This document shows positions 11,165 to 22,906 of a stretch of DNA of 64,000 nucleotides, in pieces. Each line of letters opens with the position of its first letter. Position 1 is the first letter of the stretch. The stretch covers positions 1 to 64,000 of the forward strand of contig VXBP01007529.1 of NCBI GenBank assembly GCA_013400115.1, in the 5' to 3' direction. A program made the position numbers and the translations under genes. Source of the stretch: Rhinopomastus cyanomelas (lineage: Eukaryota > Chordata > Aves > Bucerotiformes > Rhinopomastidae). The notes under the pieces are model-generated. The model saw nothing but the letters and a program-made list of their open reading frames with translations. It had not been told where the DNA came from and ran no database searches.

Positions 11165-12091
11165 GGAGAAATCAAACTACTTCCTAGCAGAGTTGTGAAA
11201 CAAAGCAAAGCAGAGTAAAAGGAATGTTTCTCGTAGCTTGGTCCATTTATCTAACAAATTCCCTCTCGGCAGAGCATTAAACGCCTCCTAAGACAATAAC
11301 GACACCACGTTCTAAGAACCTTCACCCTACAAAATCAGACAGACGAGTTTTCAAAGAAGGTCCAACGCACTAATTCTCCAAGATACAGACACTTTAAAAA
11401 GCACAGACAGAAGTTAACGGTGCTACTCAAATCAACTCTTTCTATGACCGTACACGATTCTCAAGTGCTAAAGCTAGAGGTCAAAAAGGTTCCTTGTAAC
11501 AGATTTCTAACCAGCAAACAATAAGACTCTGCAACATCTCCAATGAGCTCAGTTTTGGTTTAATGACACGGGGCGATTCTTAGAGCAGACGTACTGCAGC
11601 TAACGGCTACAAAAGAAAGAGGTTCGTTGGCTACTTTGAACTGTACATTTGAATCAAAAGAATTAACTGAAAAGACAAGTGTCTGGAAACGAGGACTGTG
11701 TTTTTTACTTCCATTCTGCAATACTTGAAGGCCTGTGACAAAGTGAAATGGGTACAACAGGATCTCACTGACATTACAAAAAACAGGGAAACACACTGCA
11801 ACGGGGATCCTCATCAAGTGACGCTGTTTCATCACAAGAAACGTTTAAAAAAGTGTCAATGTCATTTAAAAAATGTCGTGTGCCCCCCCGCCCCCAGGTA
11901 TTTGCAGACAGGGAAGCCTTTTCCCTTAGTCAAAAGGGGTTTAAAAAATGGTTCTCAAAGCAACAGCAATAATCAAAACCCATGAATTGTATTTTCTTTA
12001 ATCCGTAACATCTCTAGAGCTGAAGGGCCATCCAGGTAAAAGGCAGATTCTTTGGGGACATTAGTCAATTAACTTAAAACGAAACCAAGTT

Positions 12092-15000
12092 TTACGAGGA
12101 TTTATCCTTTCTGCTACGAGGTGAGTCTGCTCCATTTGAGGTCACTGTTCCATTTATCCCATTTTCTAGAAAAAAGAAGAAAACATTTTTCAAAGATAAT
12201 GAGATGCTGTCTATCACAGTAACACAGAATCACAGAACATCAGGGATTGAAGGCACCTCGTAAGAACATCTGGTCCAAGCCCCCGACACACAATTATCTA
12301 GTAAAGAAAGGTCCTTATGGCTTATTCCACCTTCCTCATATTTCAGTTCTTGCAAGAAATGACACTCCTTCACTTGCCTTTACAAGTTTCTCACAGGCAG
12401 AAAATCTTTATGTACAAATTCACGCTCAGTTCTAAAAGTGTTCACACTTTTGACAAACTAGAACTCATTTGTGTAAACATCCCCAGGACAAAAAAAAGAG
12501 AGACACAAAGAGAACACCGAATAGATGTGAGGTGAGCATGTGCATATAGGAAAACCCATGGTAAGCCTACAGCAGGTGGTCTTTGGACACATTTCCAAAT
12601 CATATTCTTGTTAAATGAGCAAGATTACAAAGCAAGCAAAGGGAAAACACATTTTTCTTCCACAGTTATTTAACTGATTTCTCTTCTCAAAAATGACCCC
12701 AAACCAACACTCACCAATACTGCTCTTGTAACTGAGTCATCTCACCCGCAAGGGAAACATAAAATGCTTGTTGAGCAATTACATAAAAAAAAAAAAGGCT
12801 CTCTGTTACCTCAAGCTGTTTTTGAGAAATCAAGACGTGAAAACACAAACCTCTTTCTTTTCTGGAGGTCTTTCCTTTAGCTGTTACAAACTTCTTTTTC
12901 ACTGACTGAGGCTGAGAAGAAGAATGCTCTCTCCACCGCCGAAGCTGGAAATTAATGAACTTCCACATCATAAACGCCTGAGCCATGCAGATGGAGGCCA
13001 GCACACTGATTCTAGGAACAGAACACGTGCCGAGGTTCATGAGTAAGTTATGGTGTTCTTCAAAAGGGAAAGCAGAACACCACCACAGGTAGCTTTTACG
13101 TGTCAAACAGAATCACAAAACATTAGGGATTGGAAGAGACCTCGAAAGATCATCCAGTCCAATCACTAGATCCCAGCAGGATCCCCTAGGTCCAGTTGCA
13201 CCAGAACATAACCTGGGCAGGTTTTAAATGTCTCCAGAGAAGGAGACTCCCTAGGCAACCAGTTTCAGTGCTCTGTCACCCTCACCTTGAAGAAGTTCCC
13301 TTTCATGTTGATGTGGAACCTCCTGTGTTCCAGCTCACACCCACTGCCCCTTGTCCTATCATTAGATGCCCCTGAGCAGAGCCTGGCTCCATCCTCCTGA
13401 CACCCACCATGGATTACTAGCATTAAATATGCAGTATGAGTAGTATCATATTAACACAGGTTTACAGCTCATGCTTAAGGTGTGTTCCAAGTTTACGATA
13501 CCTAACAGCCAGGATATTAAAGTTTCCAGTGCTGAAATTCAGCTGCTGATCTTCTGCTCTTGCCAATCCAAAGCCAAAAGTGAGGACTGAGAGAATCAAG
13601 GTGAGAAGCCTTCCCAAAACAAAGAGAACTGCCCACAGAGAAAATCTACAAAGACAAAACACTGCATGAACGTTCCATTCACAGGACAAGAGCAACGCAA
13701 ATGTTCACTCCACACATGAAGACAACTGAAATTAAAAACTAAATTCATTATGTTGTGCTTCCCCTAATCTAGTCTTGTGCTATCTTCTAGTACTCACAGA
13801 AGATAAAAAGCCCTGCCAATCTTTTTTTAAAACTGAAAAGTTTGTTCTGACAACAAATTTTGACTCAACAGACAGCACTTTCCTTTTCTGCTAGAACACA
13901 AGCATATTTCTTTGTACAGAACTGGTTGTATAAGCAACCTAGGATGATCCTTTATTCATCATTTCTTTTGTAATATTAAAATCATAGAATCATTCAGGTT
14001 GGAAAAGACCCCCAGGGATCACTAAGTCCAACCATCAACCCCACTCTGCAAGTTCACCCCGAAACCAGATCCCCCAACACTACAACACTACATCTAAGCA
14101 TCTTTTAAACTCATCCATGGATGAGGACTCAACCACCACCCTGGGCAGTCCAGTCCTGCCCAAAGTATTAGTATTAGTACTATGTATTAAAGTATTAGTA
14201 CATAGTGCAAGAGTTTCTCTCATTTTATACCACCACTAACTTACAATCAGCAATTAAGGTGAACAAGTAGTTGCAATTAGAAATATAAAGTACTAAAACT
14301 AGTTTGCATAAACACATCCTCTAAGGAAAAACTGAAGGTCCTCGGCATTTAAATGGACAAGGCTTGAGACAGAAGTTACAGAATCACAGAATCATTAGGG
14401 ATTGGAAGGGACCGCTAAAGATCTTCTAGTCCAATCCCCCTGCCAGAGCAGGACCACTTAGAGTTATGTGAATTAGAAAGATAAAGACTACTTACCCTTT
14501 CTGGTATCTTTCATCACTGAAGTAGAACAGACGGGATATGTGGAAAAGAAATTCAACGAAGTAATGCAATACCAGAAGAACAAGTCCAAGATGGGTCAGA
14601 CTACCAAAACAAACAAAAATCAACATTTAGATAGTTTTTTTGCAGTACTGAAGACAGCAAACAAAGCCATCAGAATCACACAACTTGGAGATTGGAAGGG
14701 ATCCCAAAAGATCATCAAATCCAATCCCCCTGCCACAGCAGCATCATCCAGATCCAGCTGCACAGGAACATGTCCAGGAAGGTTTTAAACATCTCCAGAA
14801 GAAGGAGGCTCCACAACCCCCCTGGGCAGAAGTTTACAACACACTTACTTGAGCAGATAGGCGGCAGCAATATGGAAGAGATGAAGTCCAATGTAGACAA
14901 CCTGGCGAAAGATGTCTTCCTACGATGAGGGACAAAAGTAGTAATGACACAACGTTATACCCTACTGTACATTGTTACGCACCATTACAAACTACTCTCT

Positions 15001-18000
15001 AGCCTTGGAAATTCTTCTTGGTCTATCAGCTACCTTAATGTGGCCAGTTTTGGCACTGAATTTCTCAGCCTAGACCACCTAATTCCACTTATTGTTTCCT
15101 TTCCACTAATATTCAGTATCTTAAAATCACAGGCTGCTGTGAAAAAATGCATCAACCATCTATAAGATGCTTCTGAAAAGGGCCACGTTTGTTTTCTGAC
15201 TGTGAATTCATAGTAGTTACTACAGAATCACAGAACATAAGGGATTTGAAGGGATCTCCAAAGACCATCTAGCCCAATCCCCCTGCCACAGCAGGACCAC
15301 TTACACCAAGTTGCACAGGAACACATCCAGCTGTTTGAAGTTCTTTCAGTTTACATTTTGAACTCACCTTTTTAGTTTTCTGAAAGTACAGTTCTGGGAA
15401 AGCATGAAACCAGTATGCCAACTGTAAGATGTAGAAAAACTTCATTTGAAACCTGTACAATACAGCAAGAATTGAAGAATATTACTCTTTATTAATGAAC
15501 TTAAAACATTTCAGAAGCTTTCTAGTGAACACATTTAATCACTGCCTCTAAACGAGGAAAAATATAGACCCTTCCTGCCAGCCTATTTAAAAGTAAATAC
15601 TTTATAAACAAAAAAAGCAGTAAGACAAATAAAGCTTGCAAAACCATAATCCTTTAAGTACAGCTTACACAAAGAGAAGTCTGTATGCTACAAGTTGACA
15701 GTCAAGTTCCTCTGTAGATGTAAGGAAAAATAACACTAATACAGTAACACTATTAATACAGTTTTACAGACTCCTTATTTCACACAGACAGTACACAACA
15801 CATACACTAATTTTAAAACCCTCCCTCCCGTCCCCAACAATCCTCAAGAACAGGCCTTACGGAATCAGAGCGTGCGGATAGTCCCTCCACAGAGAGGTTG
15901 GATCTGATATGTAGTTTTCCTAAAACAAACAAGACCAATGAACTCTCAAAAATGCTACTCTTCCAAGCCAGAAATAGTGAATGAACACACAGACATGAGC
16001 ATATGTATAAATGTGTACAACCACAGACGTACACACAAGTGAACGCTGTGGATCAAACGTATTCGATAAAAAAACAACCCAACCCAACCCCTGGCTGCAC
16101 TGGCTATTAAAAAAACTAAAAATCAAAGCAACCACACAATTGAAGAATTCATTCAAGGCTTACGAGGGGAAGGCTATTTCAGCATCATTACAGCTGTAAG
16201 TCACAGAATCACAGAACACTGGGGATTGGAAGGGACTTCAAAAGATCATCCAGTCCAATCCCCTGCCAGAGCAGGACCACCTAGACCAAGTCACATATGA
16301 ACATATCCAGGCAGGTTTTAAATGTCTCCACTGAAGTTGGAAAGGGCCTTTAAGATCACCAAGTCCAAACTTCAATCCAAAACCCTTTTTTCTCTGAGCT
16401 TAGAGAAAAAAGGTTTTTTCATTATGGAAAAGAAAAAAAAAAAAAGATCTATGTTTGAAACTAATCTCATACAAATACAGCCCCTAGCAAAGAGCATGTC
16501 ATCTAAAGCACAGCCCCACATGAACCTACAGCCATCTGTCCACACACCCAAAGCACAGGCCCACTTGAACCTACAGCCAGCTGTCCATACACCCAGACTG
16601 TCAAAATGCTCTGTATGGTTCTTTAAAAATGTTTATGCTAATAAACCAACAATGATAAACTAAAGATTGAAGTACCACAATGGAGTTAAAGTTTTACTTC
16701 ATCTAACTGACAGTAAATGAACTCAGAATGAGCAACAGTAATGCTATTATACTCTATACTCAGTTACAGTATCACATGGTAGAGAGTGGAAGGGACCTCG
16801 AAAGATCATCTACTCCAATCCCCCTGCTACACCAGGACAGCTACACAGAATCCCTAAACTTGTTTCTGCTTTAATAATAAAACCAGCCAAAATTAAAACA
16901 ATCTGAAAACTTATAATCATCATCATCATAAGTGAAGTTTTTGAAATCTCAGACTACAAACAGAATAGGAAGCATACTTACAGAGACGAGAATACTTGTT
17001 CCCCAAACACAGGAGAAAAGATAGAAGGCACTAAGCTGCCCAGACTCATTGAACTTGCTGTGCTTTGTTTTTGAAAAGTGCATTCTCCTGTTAATTTTCT
17101 GAAATGAAAGCGCAGTTATTTAGATACTGTAGTAGTTCACCTTTAAAGAGTTAACTGCATTAGAAACACCTAAAAGTTTAAGCAGTTAAGAGCTTTAACA
17201 CACAAGTTAATAGTCTGAAAACCTGACAATTGTCTTGCTGAAAGGAATGACTAGGCTGTACTTACATCCAGTATGTACTCCTGAATTATAGCGTGTATGA
17301 TTATCGCTACCAGCATGTAAAAGAAAATTGTAGCCACATCTTTGATGCCATAGTGATAGAGAGAGACCACTTCTGCAGACTGTTCATCTAAAAGACAAGC
17401 ACAATTAACTGTTAGGCACCTACACAGTTTCATGGCTAGCAAGTTGGTTTCTCAAAGCAAAACTTTTCAGGCACAAGTAATGTATCACAGAATCTTATGG
17501 ATTGGAAGGGACCTTGAAAGATCATCCAGTCCATTCCTCCTGCTACAGCAGGATCCCCTAGACCAGGTCACACAGGAACATGTCCAGGTGGGTTTGAAAC
17601 ATCTCCAGAGAAGGAGAGCCCACAACCTCCCTGGGCAGCCCCTTCCAGGGCTCTGTCACCCTCACTGGGAAGAAGCTCCTTCTCATATTGATGTGGAACC
17701 TGCTGTGTTCCAGCTGACACCCATTGCCCCTTGTCCTATCATTAGATGCCCCTGAGCAGAGCCTGGCTCCATCCTCCTGACAACCCACCCTTCACATATT
17801 TATCAACATGAATGAGGTCACCCCTCAGTCTCCTTTTCTCCGAGCTCTAGAGACCCAGCTCCCCCAGTCTTTCCTCATCAGGGAGATGTCCCACTCCATC
17901 ATCTTTGTGGCTCTGTGCTGGTCCCTCTCCAGCAGTTCTGTATCCTTCCTGAACTGAAGGGCCCAGAGCTGGACACAAGATTCCAGAAGGTGTTTTAGCA

Positions 18001-21000
18001 CTAATGATAAATCCAGCAGAATAGAAACATCATCCCTAACCTAATTAATTAAAATGGAGTTTTACTAAAAATAAAGCAAAGTCCTTGAAAATTGCTTAAT
18101 ATCTATTCAAACTCACAAATTCACTTGCCCTCAGTGTACACAGTACTAACAATGTCTTGTAACTAACCTTCTGCAAGATACATACCTGTGGCAGGAATGG
18201 TCACGTTATACTGCAGCGTAACAAAGATGACAGCTGCCTTTGCTGTAATCTGGAAGAGAGAAAAACAAAAGCACTATAAATTCCCATAGAAATAAAATAT
18301 ATTATTGAAATATAGAAATTACTGAAACTTTTGTCCTTCACAAAGCCATGGGCACCCTTCCCCAAAAGGTTAGACCCCTCCCATTAAAACGATCAAGTCA
18401 CCTTACTCCACCGCTTCACCTGACTTTCCAAAGGAATCCACTGCATGATCTCTATAGGTTTGGTCACAAAACACCACCTCTCCTGAACCAAACGCTCACA
18501 AATGCTACTTACAAAGAGTCTTTCCTACAACATTAGAATTTGTATACATACTACAATCCTTTGTCCAGTCATTAGAGGATGATGCTCACAGCAATGGCTG
18601 ACAATAAACTTAATCACAGACTCATTCAGATTGGAAAAGACCCTTGGGATCATTGAGTCCAATCATCAACCCTACTCTACAAGTTCACCCCTAAACAAAA
18701 TGCCCCAACACTACATCTAAGTGTCTTTTGAATTCATTTAAAATTACTTCTAAAGTTGAGGTCAATATAATATTCACAAATCTGAGATGATTTGGAAAAA
18801 GGAGACAGCCAAGGATGAAAGGCAGGAAGAACAGAGAACCACTCCACGCCAGATGCATACCAACTCAATACCAGTTAGCAGTTTCTTGACCCTGGGAATC
18901 CTTTGGTATGAAGCGTAAACCAAAAGAAATGAAATAGAGCAGCACTGGTACTATCCCTTTATCATGAGTAATTAATAAAAGGTTCTGGGGGGAGGGTTTG
19001 TCAAAATGCTTTTCTTCTGGAGGAGGCATGGTGGTGATGGTGATACCGCTGAAGCTCCAATACATGAGTTTATAAGTTCTTATCTGTTAGTAAGATGAAT
19101 TTCATGTCAAATTCAACATATCTTTGTTGAATCCCAATGCAAATCAACATGTCTTGAGAAGGGGAAAAAAAACCCGTGCTTTACAACATCTATAATCTGA
19201 CCATTTCTCACTGCTGTAAAAACCCAGCATCCTTGCTGTTTCTACAGGACTGACAACAAACCCATTAAACAAAGGGAGAACTCTTAAGAATCCTGGAAGT
19301 TCACTCTGAGTACCTGTAGACAACCATTAGGGTATCACCTGTATTCATTCACAAGAAATGAGATTAATTTGTTTTTGAAACTACCGCTTTGTAAAGGAGC
19401 ATGGATCTTCTAGGAATCCCTGGAAACACAGTGGACTCTACACTCTGTGTACCTTCAGGGAGCCCAACTAGTTTGCCTGTATTAGTGAAGTTGCCTGGGG
19501 CTCTCTATTCATTCATAGAAGCATGAACTGCCCTTTAAAGGCTCTGTCAGACACTCAAGTCCTAATTCGGTTGCACAAGTCAAGCAGCATAAACATGTCG
19601 GCATAACAACATTACACACAGTAGGTGATATCCAAGACTCATAGCAAATGCATTTAAAACTTTGCAAGTCTTCCTAGCCACAGTGCATCTGTACCAGCAA
19701 AGGCACATGGCCCTTCTACATCGGGGTAGAAAACACAATGGATTAAAAAGAAGTAGAAACAAAAAGACTTCATTACATCCAACCCCCCAAACTTCGACAT
19801 TGTGAATGCACTGAAGGAAAAAAATAAACATTGAGGACAACAGTTTAACCCCATCTCATTAACCCAAAATGCCAAAAAACAGCAGCAGGTTACCACTGTA
19901 AACCCAAACATAACTGTGGTCTTGGTGTGCCCTCTCATAACTGCACTGGCCCCTAGTGCTTAACCGCTAGCTCGACAGCCGGATGCAATCACTCTGAAAG
20001 CCACCCATGGCACAAAAAGGCCCCGAAGTGCAAACGAACAGCTAAAATAGTGAAGAAACAGAATCGTTTAGTCAACAGAAGTCGCAGCGCCTTACTGTGA
20101 GGGGACACCACTGAGAATGTTCTGAAAGCCACGCAGTCAGACTACCTCGCTGGTTTTCTCACAAGGTAACGAGAGGAGCCAAACGGGCACGTTTCACACC
20201 ATCTGCATCCAACGTGAGGGCCCGACGAGAGCCCCTGGCCTGCAGGCGCGTCCATGCCACGGGCCCGAGAGGCCGAAGGGAGAGCTGCCCCTCGACGGCC
20301 GTCAAACCCGACGGGCAGCTGGCCCCATCTCCGAGAGGAAAGGCGGCGGGGGCTCCCGAGACACGCGGACCCCGCTGCTGCGGGCCCGGGGCTCCTCAGC
20401 CGGCTCTCAGCCCCGCGGCCTGGGGCTCCGCGGGCGCAGAGGCCGTGGGCCGGGGGACCCCGCCGCGCCCGCCCTGCTGCTGCGCGTCACGCGCCACCGC
20501 TCGCGCCCCTGCCCGCCGCCAGGGCCCAGCTGGGCCGCCACCACAAAGCCGCTCGCTGCAGGGCCTCGGCCCAGCCCCCCGGCAGCGGGAGAGCGCGGCC
20601 GCTGCGCTCAGGACTGCCACGTAACCTCGCGGGCACTCGGGCAGCGCTGTCAGCCCGCCGGCCGTGCCCTCACGTGAGGCGACGGTGGTGGGGGAGGGCG
20701 TGCGGGACACGGCCTCCCCTCACAGGCCGCCAGTGGGAACGGCGCTGGGGCAGCAGCGCGCTGCACCCCTCCGGGCTCAAACGGGGAAGGCGTTCCTCAA
20801 GGGGCCGCGTCCGACGAGGCGAGAACGAGCTGCAGGAGCCCCGGGAAGGCGTGGGCTGGGTACGCGGGGAGGTGCTCACGCAAGCTGAGGGGCCGCCGCA
20901 GCGACACGTCGCCCGCCCAGCCAAACACCTCCGCGCATTTGCGCCTCCGCGCCCTCCCCGACCAGCACCAGGCGCCCCTCAACGGAGAGGGAGCAGAACG

Positions 21001-21158
21001 AAGCCTCTGGGGCAGGGACACCAGTGCCGCCTCACCTCGAACATGAGCCCCAGCACGAAGATCATGGCCATGCACGACACGATGTCCGCATGGTTCTGCA
21101 CAATGAACTCGTGGCTCAGCACCGGCGGGTTCTTGTTGCTTTTCTTGCGGATCGCCAT
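12092..21158 (-). CDS. TRAM1: TRAM1, translocation-associated membrane protein 1 (11 coding exons, complete)
   Basis: TRAM1 is a multi-pass ER-membrane protein beside the Sec61 channel that helps insertion and translocation of many nascent secretory and membrane proteins. Coding exons on the minus strand, first to last: 21036-21158, 18186-18249, 17266-17387, 16982-17098, 15861-15919, 15368-15452, 14849-14919, 14496-14600, 13502-13645, 12851-13011 and 12092-12165. They sum to 1,125 nt, which is 374 codons plus TAA and equals the human length as I recall it. All introns are GT-AG and every phase closes. The protein begins MAIRKKSNKNPPVLSHEF. The family's glycosylation sequon N-V-T is at residues 56-58, a hydrophobic segment follows at about 80-97, and the TLC domain covers most of the second half. 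The C-terminal tail after about residue 335 is Lys/Arg/Ser-rich and ends KDKSS, as expected for the cytosolic tail. The start codon is the first ATG of the conserved frame, inside a CpG island. The exon 10 donor is G|GTTTG, weaker than the others. No frameshift or stop is seen. Confidence 0.97.
12223..12293 (-). repeat. CR1 tail in TRAM1 intron 10
   Basis: Short diverged reverse CR1 tail beginning CACAGAATCACAGAACATCA, about 60 bases upstream of the last coding exon in transcript direction. It is in sense orientation with respect to TRAM1. Confidence 0.8.
13108..13410 (-). repeat. CR1 3' end in TRAM1 intron 9
   Basis: Reverse CR1 from CAGAATCACAAAACATTAGG to CTGACACCCACCATGG, between exons 9 and 10, in sense with TRAM1. 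Confidence 0.9.
13980..14160 (-). repeat. CR1 3' fragment (subfamily B) in TRAM1 intron 8
   Basis: Begins AATCATAGAATCATTCAGGT and runs through CCATCAACCCCACTCTGCAA to ACCACCCTGGGCAGTCCAG, in sense with TRAM1. Confidence 0.9.
14379..14462 (-). repeat. CR1 tail in TRAM1 intron 8
   Basis: Reverse subfamily A tail from ACAGAATCACAGAATCATTA to AGAGCAGGACCACTTAGAG. It ends about 30 bases past the exon 8 donor, inside the intron. Confidence 0.85.
14670..14830 (-). repeat. CR1 3' fragment abutting TRAM1 exon 7 donor
   Basis: Reverse CR1 from CAGAATCACACAACTTGGAG to CCACAACCCCCCTGGGCAG. Its upper end lies only about 18 bases inside the intron from the exon 7 splice donor at 14848. Confidence 0.9.
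15223..15337 (-). repeat. CR1 tail near TRAM1 exon 6 donor
   Basis: Reverse CR1 from ACAGAATCACAGAACATAAG to CAGGAACACATCCAG, about 30 bases inside the intron from the exon 6 donor at 15367. Confidence 0.9.
16202..16377 (-). repeat. CR1 tails in TRAM1 intron 4
   Basis: A reverse subfamily A tail (16202-16330, starting ACAGAATCACAGAACACTGG) is followed directly by a second, diverged CR1-like tail (16331-16377) containing AAGTTGGAAAGGGCC. Confidence 0.8.
16505..16594. repeat. 45-bp tandem repeat, two units, in TRAM1 intron 4
   Basis: Two adjacent 45-base units (16505-16549 and 16550-16594) each start AAAGCACAG and contain AACCTACAGCCA and CTGTCCA. They differ at about five positions. Confidence 0.85.
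16769..16842 (-). repeat. diverged CR1 tail in TRAM1 intron 4
   Basis: Reverse tail with GAGAGTGGAAGGGACCTCG and CCAATCCCCCTGC, truncated on both sides. Confidence 0.8.
17484..17985 (-). repeat. CR1 3' end, about 500 bp, in TRAM1 intron 2
   Basis: Reverse subfamily A copy from TATCACAGAATCTTATGGAT to GACACAAGATTCCAGA, including the GAAGAAGCTCC and CATCCTCCTGACA blocks. Confidence 0.9.
18613..18739 (-). repeat. CR1 3' fragment (subfamily B) in TRAM1 intron 1
   Basis: Reverse subfamily B tail from AATCACAGACTCATTCAGAT to the AAGTGTCTTTTGAATTCATT segment. Confidence 0.85.
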
Positions 21159-21760
21159 GGCAGGCAGTGAGCTGGGCGCTGCCGCCGTCCCCCTACTGCC
21201 AGCACAGCTCCTCTCGCTGCGGCCAGGAAGAGGCGGAGGGGGAGGAGGCGGTCGCGCAGCCGAGCAATGGTAGCCGCCGCCGCCGCCACGCCGCTCCGCT
21301 TCACCCCGCCCCGCCCGGCCGGAGGAACGGCCGCGGGCACAGCGCCCCTGCCGGCCGGGGGGCGCCTTCCTCCCGCCCCGAGGTCCGGCGGTTCAAACCG
21401 GCTGGCGGAGCTGCGCCGCCGCGCCTCGAGGAGCGCTACTGCAGGCCCGGCAGCGCCGGCGGGATGGGCCGCCCGCCATGGGCCGCCCGCGATGGGCACC
21501 GCACAGGTTCCCCCTCGAGGCGGATGCGACGGAAAATGGCCGTGGGAGGTCCCTTCGGGGTCGCGGAGGAGGTGGCCGCGCCCCGAGAAGCTGCCGCTTG
21601 AACCGGGCAACTACAGCTATGCTCCAGACCTCGCTCCCCGTGCTGGGATTCCTCGTCGTCCAGATTCGCCTTTGATTCCTTCTTGTGACCGACCTCCGCC
21701 AACTTGAAGTTGGGCACCTGCAGGATTCCACGCAGAATCCGCGTTCACTGCGGGAGCTGC
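20200..21760. promoter_or_regulatory. TRAM1: CpG island and TRAM1 promoter
   Basis: About 1.5 kb of GC-rich, CpG-dense DNA surrounds TRAM1 coding exon 1 and extends into intron 1 and upstream. The likely start site lies in the interval from about 21,160 to 21,300 on the minus strand. Long open frames on both strands here are composition artefacts. Bidirectional transcription is possible, but no partner gene was found upstream before LACTB2. Confidence 0.8.
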
Positions 21761-21779
21761 GGTTACTGCTGAGACCCAC

Positions 21780-22150
21780 CCTCGAGGTACCGTTCTTATA
21801 GGGCTCCTGCCACCCCTTGTGTTCCCGTTTTACCGTGAAGCTAGAAATAACACGTTAGCCAAGTTAAAAGGGGCCCAATAACAAGAGAGCAGAAGGGAGA
21901 AAAAAGCTAACTGGGAAGCACAGAACAGAGATCAAGGGGGAGGCTAGAAACGGATTTAAAAACCCAACTCAATTATAGAAGCCTGTTACCAGCTTAAAAC
22001 AGATGAATGAAGCGTTCAGAGTAAGTCAACTTCAGAAAACAACCTGGCCTGTCCTTCAAAACCCCCTAGAACTCATGCTGCTTTTATTTATTAACACTTC
22101 TGGATCACAAGGAGTAATTTATTGCTGAAGTTGAGGGTTGGCAGAACAGA
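21780..22150. other. unique sequence upstream of TRAM1 promoter
   Basis: Ordinary AT-rich flank between the CpG island and the next CR1, with no gene or clear motif. Confidence 0.4.
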
Positions 22151-22151
22151 T

Positions 22152-22430
22152 TTCACAGAATCACAGAACATTAGGGATTGGAAGGGACCTCAAAAGATCA
22201 TCTAGTCCCCTAGATCCAGTTGCACAGGAACACGTCCAGGTGGGTTTTAAATGTCTCCAGAGAACACTCCCTGGGCAGCCCCTTCCAGTGCTCTCTGTCA
22301 CCCTCACTGGGAAGAAGGTCCTTCTCATATTGATGTGGAACCTCCCGTGTTCTAGCTCACACCCACTGCCCCTTGTCCTATCATTAGATGCCTCTAAGCA
22401 AAGCCTGGCTCCATCCTCCTGACACCCACC
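22152..22430 (-). repeat. CR1 3' fragment (subfamily A)
   Basis: Reverse copy from TTCACAGAATCACAGAACAT to CCTGACACCCACC. It has a small internal deletion after GATCATCTAGTCCC that removes the CAATCCCCCTGCC block. Confidence 0.9.
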
Positions 22431-22787
22431 TTTAATAATCTAAACTGCTGTCAGCCCTCTCTCTGCTTATTGCTAGTGGTCTGTGTTTGCCAGGTTTCTT
22501 TGCAGCTGTTAATATTTTCAAATCCTAGGCTTGAGGATGATCACATCATTTAGGAAGTTCTCTGACAGTGATGCTTCTGGCATCTTCCTAACAGAAGCCA
22601 CAGCTGTGGCCCCCTGCTACCAAAACCTTGCCATGCAAACGCAAAACATTATTTCAGGTGCCAAGACCAGAGGATTTAGGGGGTAGTGTTTTATTACTGC
22701 ACCTGCAGTAACAGCCCTAAACAGAACAGGGCCCTTCCTGTTTGGGACCTTTCCCTGACTTCATTCATCAAGCATCCTTGTAAGAGA

Positions 22788-22906
22788 TGTTTAAAACCCA
22801 CCTGCACGTGTTCCTGTGCGACTTGGCGTAGGTGATCCTGCTGTGGCAGGGGGACTGGACTAGATGATCTTTTGAGGTCCCTTCCAATCCCTAATGTACT
22901 GTGATA
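22788..22906 (+). repeat. CR1 tail fragment (subfamily A)
   Basis: Forward tail from ATGTTTAAAACCCACCTGCA to CTAATGTACTGTGATA. Confidence 0.9.

Larger units (their letters stand above)
10706..12091 (-). other. TRAM1: TRAM1 3' UTR with two candidate poly(A) signals
   Basis: Downstream of the TRAM1 stop codon there is about 1.4 kb of AT-rich DNA that is free of CR1. Minus-strand AATAAA hexamers lie at 10759-10764 and 10710-10715, giving a 3' UTR length like that of mammalian TRAM1. An ATTAAA at 11559-11564 could give a shorter form. The (TA)n run at 11147-11164 lies inside it. Confidence 0.65.

Noticed and set aside
20254..21273. 339-codon plus-strand open frame over the TRAM1 promoter
   Set aside because: It lies antisense to TRAM1 exon 1 in a CpG island and is Arg/Pro/Ala/Gly-rich low-complexity sequence. 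Stop-free frames are common in GC-rich DNA and no family feature is visible.
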